Source: Pascua guehoae (lineage: Eukaryota > Basidiomycota > Tremellomycetes > Trichosporonales > Trichosporonaceae). From it: a DNA stretch of 27,243 bases. The stretch's first letter is position 1. The number at the start of each line of letters is the position of its first letter. The stretch is from contig BCJX01000003.1 in the NCBI GenBank assembly GCA_001600415.1, positions 236,638-263,880 of the forward strand, given 5' to 3'. Shown one piece after another: positions 20,101 through 27,243 of this stretch. The translations under genes were made by a program, and so were the position numbers. Under the pieces are notes generated by a model, which was not told the DNA's origin, ran no database searches, and saw only the letters and a program-made list of their open reading frames with translations.

Positions 20101-23100
20101 TCACGCTCACCGACGCCACGATCACGCCTGTTATCAATGGCGCCGAGTTCATGGACAACGGTGGCGCTGACCAGGTCGTGGAGGCTGAGGACTGGAAGCG
20201 CCCACCAAAGCCAGAAGAGGACCCGGAATACGCCGCGTGGGGATGGAAGGGCCAGAAGAGGAGAGAACAGTTTGGCATGCCGGAGCCATCAGAGTTCACA
20301 CAGACGCCGCATAAAGGACTGGCGCCCAGCTGGTTTTTGCGGGTTCCCTTTGTGTTTGTCACCGCGCGAGTGTACCAGCCTCGGGCCGACGCTCTTGTGG
20401 AGACCAACATCTCCGCACGCGTGCAAGACATTCATCTCAACGCTGTCCTTGCCGACGTCTACTGTACGCTACTGGCAGTGCAGGCTGTCCGCCGACTTGC
20501 GAATGCGTTCAAAAAGCCTCCGGGGGCTGGTGCTGTCAAGAAGACGCGTCCACGCGTCAGCCTTGCGCTGTTAGTCCCCACCATTTGGATTCGTTGCACG
20601 TTCCCGCTCAGGGAACCGATTTTCCTCTCGCTGTCGACACTGCGGATTGACAAGCCCATCGATAAGAAACTCGGCATTGCTGCCGACCACATCCTCGTGC
20701 ACGTCCGGAGTGCTGCACACTTGGGCTTTTGGGACGAGTTCGGTCTTATCAAGAAATTCCAGGCCGAGGTCGACTCATCCAACGCGATCACTGTCTCGGC
20801 CAAGGCGCTGCGACTCCGTATTCCCTATGCGTTTGTCTTGTCGCAGCTCATTCTCAACATCAATGTGACTATCAAGGCGATCAAACTCCTTCTCAACAAC
20901 ATCAAGCACGACGAGTTCCAGACTGTCAAAATGCCTGTAAACGAGGACCCGAAGCTGGTACCCAACATCAAGATTCGGGTGGACCTGGTTCACATTGAGG
21001 CTCGCGACCATCCCGTCGAGACCCGGATCAACTTGGCCAACCGCGTCGGTCTCATCGAGCAACGTTCACGCATGTCACTGGAGGACATGTTTGATCACAA
21101 GGTCACTCTGTTAAACGAAAAAGACTCCCATCAGGTCAACCACCTCACACACAACCAAACAATCAGCACCGACGAGGCACAATACCGGCTCCGGTGGCAC
21201 CTATCGCGCTGTTGGGTCAAACGCATCAAACGAGCCAAGGAGGAGCAGCGCCGACGTGAAACAGCCATGCACGCAAAGTTCTCCATCCATCGCGACCATC
21301 GGCTTCCCATCAACACTGTCCCGCTTGACCAGACAACACCGTTGCTCCGCGCTGCATTCTCGGGCGTCAACTTTGGTCTGTCACCGCCGCAGCTGACACG
21401 TGCACAGCTGGTCAAGTACATGAGTGACGTTTCCTCGCCATTTGCTGAGAATCAACAATTCTCCCTCTTTGTCCCCTTCCAGATCGACTGGACCATGGGG
21501 GAAGCAAAGGTCACGATCCGCGACTACCCATTGTCCCTCTTCCGGATCCCCAGCACCAAGAAGGGCCCTGCGTGGCGCGTGACAACGCTGTTTGTCATTG
21601 CCGAAGAGCTCTGCGATGAAGACTCGTGTCTCTTTATTCCCGTCGAGGTTTTGCCAGAGCAATGCGGCCACCCACACGCCCAGCCGCTGCGATTGCAGAT
21701 TGCAAAGACACTCAACCCGACAAAGACGTACGCGCGCCCGGTAGTCAAGATCATGTCGCCCGACCCGTTCTTTACGTACTGCCAGTCATACCAACCGAGC
21801 CTGTCGGATGTGTCTCGTGTGATCGAGACGCTCTCCCATCCTCCGCGCGATCCGTCGGTCAAGCCAGGCTGGTGGGACAAGCTACGCCTTACCCTTCATT
21901 GGAGGGTTATTGTCGATTTTGCGGGTACAATGCGATTTTACCTCAAGGGTGAGTGGATGACCAGATGCGCTGAATACTGAACGCTAACTTTCAGGCTCCA
22001 TGGACCCCTACTCTCTCACGGGCTATGGGAGTGGTTTTGCACTCGTGTGGCGAAAGAATGTTCGCTGCGAGGTCAACCAGCCCAACCCTCAGTACGAGGT
22101 CGTTCAAGTCATGTCGGACGAGTTGTTGGTCACAATTCCAGAGTACGTTTTACAGGCGAGAATCATACTGACCATAGTCTCACCGGTTTGCACGACAATG
22201 CAGCGGTGGGCAACGAGCCAAACCAATTGGATCCGCTAGAGGCCGACCGCAAGGTGATCGAGAAACGCAGTTTGAAGCCGTGTGCACGGTTCTTAAATGG
22301 CGTGCGATTTGGTCTTGGCTTCCGCTTTGAGCGGACTTGTCGTCCATGGTCGTGCACCCATGGCTGTGGCGAGACGGACAACTTGTTCCACCGGCAATGC
22401 CGCATATTCGAGTTTGAACCTCATCAGTCTGTGGTGCTGCGGACACCCGAGGCGATTGAACGAATCGAAGCCGACATTGGCCGCTCCTTTGACTCGTATG
22501 AGGGCTTCCGCTCTGACTATGTCCACTTTTCAGTCTCTCTCGTTGCTCCGAGGGAGGATGACCCAGTCGAGGTCGACCCTTTCAACTCTGGCGCCGAGAC
22601 ACACAATAGCCTCCACCTCAGTCCCAAGGCGTTTGCTCACTTCTTTGCATGGTGGCACCTGTTTGGTTCCAAGATTCCAGCACCGATCCGCCAGGGCCCG
22701 GCGTTCCCGGATACACCGAGCAAGTCAGCAACGAGCTTCGGCAAAAGTCTGGGCACAATCAAGGTGGGTACCACGCGTACGAGAGTGGATCTGACTTGTA
22801 GTATCGAATGGACCTCGCACCAGTGTATCTCGCCCACAACTACTACCAAGTGTCTCAAGATCTCTGGTCCGAGGGCCGATCCCAGAATCTCGGTGTCAAG
22901 CTACGTGTCGGTCGACTGCGTATCGACGGTCACCAGCGCATGCAGGAGAAGCGCGAGTGGAACGAGAGGCTCAATGTCCACAAGACCATTACACACAAGC
23001 CATTCTATGCTGTCGACCTTCTTATTGACGAGATCCTCATCAAGGGCACTGTGGCCGACTTCAACGAGACACAGGACTCCGAGGATACCGAATCGATTGC

Positions 23101-26100
23101 GGATATACCAAAGGCGTCCCAGTTGCCTTCCGAGCTGCGCGAGTGGTACAACTTTTTCGACTTTATTGACGCTGATCGCAAACCGTTTGACCACGACCCA
23201 CGGATGCAGATTGTCCATCTCGGCGACTGCCCGCACGTCTTCCTCTCACGCCGTGTCAAGGCGCGAAGCACTGCGCCAGATACGGGCGACGACGCGTCGG
23301 AACACGAACTCGAGGCGACCAAGTTTGGCCATGAAAAGACCCACGTCTGCTACCTCGGTGCCGCGCTTGGGGTTGGGCCCATGCAGTCGCAGATTGCGCA
23401 GGAGCGTGTCGCAGAGTTGCAGGTTATACTGGAGCACCTCCCACCGCCAAAGGATTACGAAATCGTAAGACGCAGCAGTCACTCCTCCCCTTGGCTGACG
23501 TCCAGAACAATCCCAGGTCCATTCGGAACAACATTCTCCAACGTATCCAGACACTCCAGATCCACATCGACGACCTCGCACATCGTGAGCGGCGCCACAT
23601 GGACGACAACACGCTCGAACCGCACGACACTCTACCCGAATCAGATGACAATGAGGAGCTCTCGTTCCAGAACACGATCCATGTGCACTGTCCCCGTGTG
23701 TTTTACAACAACCAGACGCGCAACATTATCTTCAAGTACCTGTACTCGAGACGCAACCGTCAAAAGGAGGAGTATATTACCTCTCATGCGTAAGTCTAGT
23801 GTGCCGCGTTGACCTTGGCAAGCCCAACGTCACTAATGCAATAGCTCGCTGCGTGGTGTCCGCAGCAGCGTCAACCGACGCATGCAGCGCACCCACAATG
23901 GCCTCAACAAGGACGACCTCGATCCGACCGAGATGGGAATGAACTCGCGCGATCTACTCGAGTACCTCGAGAAGATTCACGGAGAGGGCAACACGGCGCG
24001 GTTCAAGATTGTTCCCGAGTTCTTCACCGATATCTCCAGCATCGAACGCACTGCGCTGGGCCTGCCGAGCGAGTGCACCATCCACCCACATTGGCGAATG
24101 CTATTCCTCAAGCCGCAGGTGGCGCTCCGGAGCGATGCAGATGCTAGTGCGGTGGTATTGATGGCCCTGGAGGAGGTGTCGTTCCGCAGGTTTGCCATCA
24201 AAGACACCCAAGGCCTCGACCAAATCACGCAAGATGTCATGTCGCGCAATTATGTGGCGCTCAAGGGCTTGCAATCCTTTTACCCAACCCGCGAAACGCT
24301 ACAGCGCCAGCTGCGCTCGAGTGAAGGACTCGATCTCGATTTCTTGCCGCTCGAAATCTTCCTCGACGTTCGGAGCGAGGCGACCGACTATGAGCGGATC
24401 GTGCTGAAAACGGACATGGCAATCTCGTTTGACCGTTTCAACTCGCTGCGCATGTCGCGCGGCCTAGAGTGGCCCATGGTCGACGACGAATGGGGTAACC
24501 CGGTCGACCACCTCCGCAAGCACCAGAACATGACCCACATTGTCGTGCCAATGATCACCGTATCGGCCACCTCGGAACATTACACGGCGCTGTTTTACAT
24601 TGTCACCGACCTCCTCATGTACGAGGACCCGCAACAAGTGGTACGGTCCAAGAAGATTGACAACTTCATGTTTAGGTATGACCGTCGCGACCGTGATCCA
24701 CAGCAGCTGCTCTTAAACTTGTTTGTCATCCAGCAGCACATTCGCAACCTCGGCGAGCTTCAGCGCGGGTACGAGGCCAATGTCGATCGACTCACGGACA
24801 AGGGGCGGCGCGAGCTGTTCAACATTCGCACCGACCTGCTCAACGAGTCGGATTCGCTGTTCACCGTATTCGAGGTCATCAACATTAGCCGCTCCCGCGA
24901 GGAAGCACGCGAGTCGATGAAGACGTACTCGCGACTCGAGGTCCGCGCTGGTAACATTGCATGGCACATGTTGCGCGACGACGGCGAGCCCCTACTCAAG
25001 CTCAACATTAAGCACACGCTTGCCGCAATGGAAAACAACAAGGATGGGTCGTCGGACAGCGCCATCGTCGTTGGTGACCTCGAGGCACTCAACAGCAATG
25101 CCGATGCCGTCTATCCCGAGGTGTTGACACGCTACACTCGCGGGGATGCAAAGCACAAGCATGTGAGACAGCGACTGCATTCCATATCTAGAAGTGGGCT
25201 GACCAGCAGCGTGCCAAGACGTTTATCTCGTGTTCGCTGGCCTTCTTACCTCAAGTCGGTGGCATTGACATTGTCAAGGACTTTGAGCTTTACCTCTACC
25301 CGGTCCGATTCCGTCTCGAGGAAGAGGTCGGCGACAAGATGTACGACTACATTTTCAACGATCGTACGCGCAAGCCCGAAGCTGCGGATGATACTTCCAT
25401 CCGTCATCTAGACAGAGACGACTCTTCGATCTTCCGTGGATCAAACGTCGACTTGCAAGAGGCTTCGCTTTCAGCGGCACTGGTCGCGCCCCACAATGGC
25501 CGAGTGCAGACGACCACACAGTCGGACACGATCATGAACACAAGTGACGATGAAGAGGCCGACGAGATGCAGCGTCGTGCGGCGACGAACCGCACGTTTG
25601 TGGCTGTTGTCGTCGGCTCGACGACACTCGTTCTCGACTACAAGGTGAGAGCCACGACAATGAACAGTTGTCACTAACTGCAGCGCGACGACAAAAAGAA
25701 GCACGGCACGCTCGTCTGGCCCGAATGTGTTGACTTCCGCCTCCAAGTTCCGCAGATGGAGTATTACAACAAGGTGTGGGCGTGGGCTGACTTGTTCAAC
25801 GGCGCAAAGAAGGACATTACAAAGTCGGCATGGTCGCAAAAGGGAGACATCATGTCTCAGGTGCTCAAAAAGACGTCCATTTTCCGCTCCAAGAAGAACC
25901 TGCGCCACATTGCGGGGATCACCACGGACATCCCGTCGTCGGCTCATCAACGTAAGAGTCCCAAATCTCCATTACGCTTCACCGTGCAATCAACGCAGCC
26001 GTTTGAAATGGGTGACGACTCGTCCATCGTCGGGGTCGCTGGTCCCTCGAGCGCCAACCCCCTGGGGCGTAGCAGTATGGAGGTAGATTTTCCACCCGCG

Positions 26101-26516
26101 GGCGCCGCGACGGCGCCTGGGTCACGACGCCAGTCTATCGGCTCGCTTGCGACGCTGAAATCGCCCACGGCTGAAGACGACAGCCACGAGGCCAAGAGCC
26201 TCCACGGTCGTACCCGCTGGCGTGACCGCCTGCGCAAGCACAAGCATGAGGACGACGACGTGAGTGGCGCGTGGTATGCGGTCGCTGCGTAAGGCCTCAC
26301 AGAGGTGACAGTGCAGCTGTAGCGTGTACGGAAGGGTGGAAAGTGCGACTCTCGGTGCTAACATGGCAGCCGGCTCACAATGTCCCCATGAGCCCTCGAG
26401 AAGCTGGCGACCGTCGTGCCTCATCTTACACACACGTGGAATCGCCATCGGACGACAGGCACCTGCTTGCGCCCTCGAGTGCAAGGCGACATGCCTCTTC
26501 TGGCGGAATCCTGTAG
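17196..26516 (+). CDS. FMP27: Fmp27/Hobbit (BLTP2-type) bridge-like lipid transfer protein (eleven exons)
   Basis: Exons 17196-17513, 17632-18516, 18552-21948, 21995-22142, 22178-22763, 22802-23464, 23506-23789, 23845-25162, 25192-25644, 25684-26259 and 26370-26516 join in frame to about 2924 residues. This family forms a long hydrophobic groove that moves lipids, anchored in the ER and reaching the plasma membrane. Seen: an N-terminal membrane segment (VNIIVGLLVLYVFL, residues 4-17), long beta-rich repeats, the GFWDK-type signature PGWWDKLRLTLHWRVIVDF near residue 1508 followed by SLTGYGSGFALVW, and a downstream domain with EWPMVDDEWGNPVDHL near 2303 resembling the Fmp27 WPPW domain. The C-terminal part is basic and Ser-rich (RTRWRDRLRKHKH), fitting phosphoinositide contact. 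Most introns are very short (29-55 nt). The acceptor of intron 8 is uncertain (25191, or 25194 with loss of one Lys). The final exon follows GTGCTAACATGGCAG and ends SSGGIL. A longer N-terminus is possible (see 17048-17105). Confidence 0.93.
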
Positions 26517-26586
26517 GCGGAGCACTAGTGGAGGCCGAGATGGGGCTGGTGAGATCAGACTGAGCCAAGCTGTTGGGCAATGGGCA

Positions 26587-26640
26587 ATGAGGGCTGCCAC
26601 AAAGAGTAGGACGATGAGGGCTGCCATAAAGAGTAGGACA
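26587..26640. repeat. 27-bp direct tandem duplication
   Basis: The unit beginning ATGAGGGCTGCCA occurs at 26587-26613 and again at 26614-26640, differing at one internal base (C/T) and at the last base. It is preceded by a 7-bp doublet of GGGCAAT at 26575-26588. It lies about 70 bases beyond the FMP27 stop codon. Confidence 0.85.
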
Positions 26641-26725
26641 AGCGACCGTTGAAGGACGCAGTGAACCAAAACCCGACCGAGGTGCCGCGCACTGGTTGTC
26701 GATGAATTTTTCAGTTTTGTTGTAG

Positions 26726-26734
26726 CTATATAAG
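26726..26734 (+). promoter_or_regulatory. Possible TATA box
   Basis: CTATATAAG is the clearest TATA-like site in the window, about 370 bases upstream of the start codon at 27101. The distance is long for a yeast core promoter, so a transcript leader or another use is possible. Confidence 0.3.
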
Positions 26735-27100
26735 CCTAGATGCGAATAGTTGAATCGTTCTCCATCTCGACTTCCATGGCTAGACACTTCTCAAGTGCTT
26801 CGTGGCCACCATTGGGTCTGTGCTGCACGGTCGTTGAGCCCGTGCCATTGCTCACGTAATCTCGTCTCGTCACTCGCACACGAGCGAGTCAATTACCGAG
26901 GGTAGGGTGGAGGCGGAGCCCCGCCGGCGACTGCCAGAGGAACTGTGCCCTCGTCGATTCCGAACAAGCAGTCCCGAGTCCGATAACATAACACCCACTC
27001 CCGCCCCAAACTCTCTTCACCTCTCTCTATTCCTCTCTTCCCACCTAACAGCTCGCCACCACCACCTCCAACCCCGTCTCTTTGATCTCCGAGTCCTAAC

Positions 27101-27243
27101 ATGTGCCGCCGCGTCACCTGCCCGAACGACGGAAAGCCCACTTGGTGGGGATGTGGTGAGTCGAGAAACGATGAGGGCGGGCGCTGACGGTGCAGGTAAC
27201 CACATTGATATTGTGCGTTGACATGGTCTTGAGAGGGGGGGGG
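27101..27243 (+). CDS. Small cysteine-containing fungal protein, 5' part only
   Basis: Exon 1 is 27101-27155 (18 codons plus one base), donor GTGAGTCG; exon 2 starts at 27196 after GCTGACGGTGCAG. The protein begins MCRRVTCPNDGKPTWWGCGN and continues HIDI. This resembles a short conserved fungal protein whose N-terminus runs roughly C-x-x-C-GKPTW-x-GCG-x-H; function is unknown to me. Here the second Cys of the usual pair appears as Asp (CPND). Reading through 27213 would end the protein at TGA 27219-27221 after only two more residues, so a further donor at 27213 (GTGCGT) and an exon beyond the window are more likely. The family identification is from memory of the motif and should be treated as tentative. 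Confidence 0.55.

Larger units (their letters stand above)
26517..27100. other. Intergenic region between FMP27 and the small-protein gene
   Basis: These 584 bases hold the 3' end of FMP27 and the promoter of the next plus-strand gene. Visible items are a 27-bp tandem duplication (26587-26640), a TATATAA-containing site at 26726-26734 and a CT-rich tract at about 27008-27048 just before the start codon. No supported ORF lies within it. Confidence 0.6.

Noticed and set aside
25952..25998. Possible extra FMP27 intron with GTAAGAG donor and CAACGCAG acceptor
   Set aside because: Removing these 47 bases shifts the frame and gives an immediate stop, whereas the unspliced reading continues in frame to the next convincing junction.
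26122..26787. Minus-strand open frame of 221 codons
   Set aside because: It is antisense to the last two FMP27 exons and includes the 27-bp duplication; no domain or splice support.
1..27243. tRNA or rRNA genes
   Set aside because: I looked for B-box (GGTTCGANNCC) patterns on both strands; matches were partial and inside coding exons, with no cloverleaf around them. A covariance-model search would settle this.

Overview
The window looks like nuclear DNA of a GC-rich basidiomycete yeast, most likely of the Trichosporonales type (Trichosporon, Cutaneotrichosporon, Apiotrichum, Vanrija). The clues are eukaryotic gene structure with many short GT-AG introns (donors mostly GTGAGT or GTAAGT, CTAAC/CTGAC-like branch sites just before the acceptor), compact intergenic spaces, and proteins of typical fungal families. 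The lineage is inferred from style and family content, not from a database match. There is no sign of operons, phage, CRISPR, rRNA or tRNA. An assembly gap of 75 N interrupts the sequence at 12139-12213.

Layout, left to right: (1) 1-784, non-coding, with ACTGG-rich and GT-rich simple repeats. (2) 785-7264, minus strand, a three-exon RIF1 homologue of about 2075 residues with N-terminal RVxF and SILK protein phosphatase 1 docking motifs and a charged C-terminal AREEE repeat region. (3) 7265-8035, a divergent promoter with two matching MluI-type (ACGCGT) boxes and two CACGTG boxes. (4) 8036-10046, plus strand, MSP1, the mitochondrial outer membrane AAA extractase, five exons. (5) 10513-12110, minus strand, a probable F-box/LRR-like protein whose first intron appears to hold an 8-bp minisatellite. 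(6) 13187-14538, minus strand, a six-exon WW-domain protein with an internal PPxY motif and a Q/G/Y/M/P-rich tail. (7) 14943-16345, minus strand, WSS1, the DNA-protein crosslink protease, four exons. (8) 17196-26516, plus strand, an eleven-exon FMP27/Hobbit (BLTP2-type) bridge-like lipid transfer protein of about 2924 residues. (9) 27101 to the window edge, plus strand, the first exons of a small cysteine-containing fungal protein.

The genes are mostly conserved housekeeping genes and do not form one pathway. RIF1 and WSS1 both act in genome maintenance; MSP1 and FMP27 both act at organelle membranes. I see no convincing multi-gene novel system. The observations most worth checking are gene-level: a bulged stem-loop inside RIF1 intron 1, the paired MCB elements in the RIF1/MSP1 promoter, the alternative FMP27 N-terminus controlled by a 5' intron and a tiny uORF, very short FMP27 introns (one apparently 29 nt), the WW plus PPxY arrangement in one protein, and the F-box minisatellite next to a poly-G gap. 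All exon boundaries were derived by reading splice signals and checking frame; none has transcript support here.
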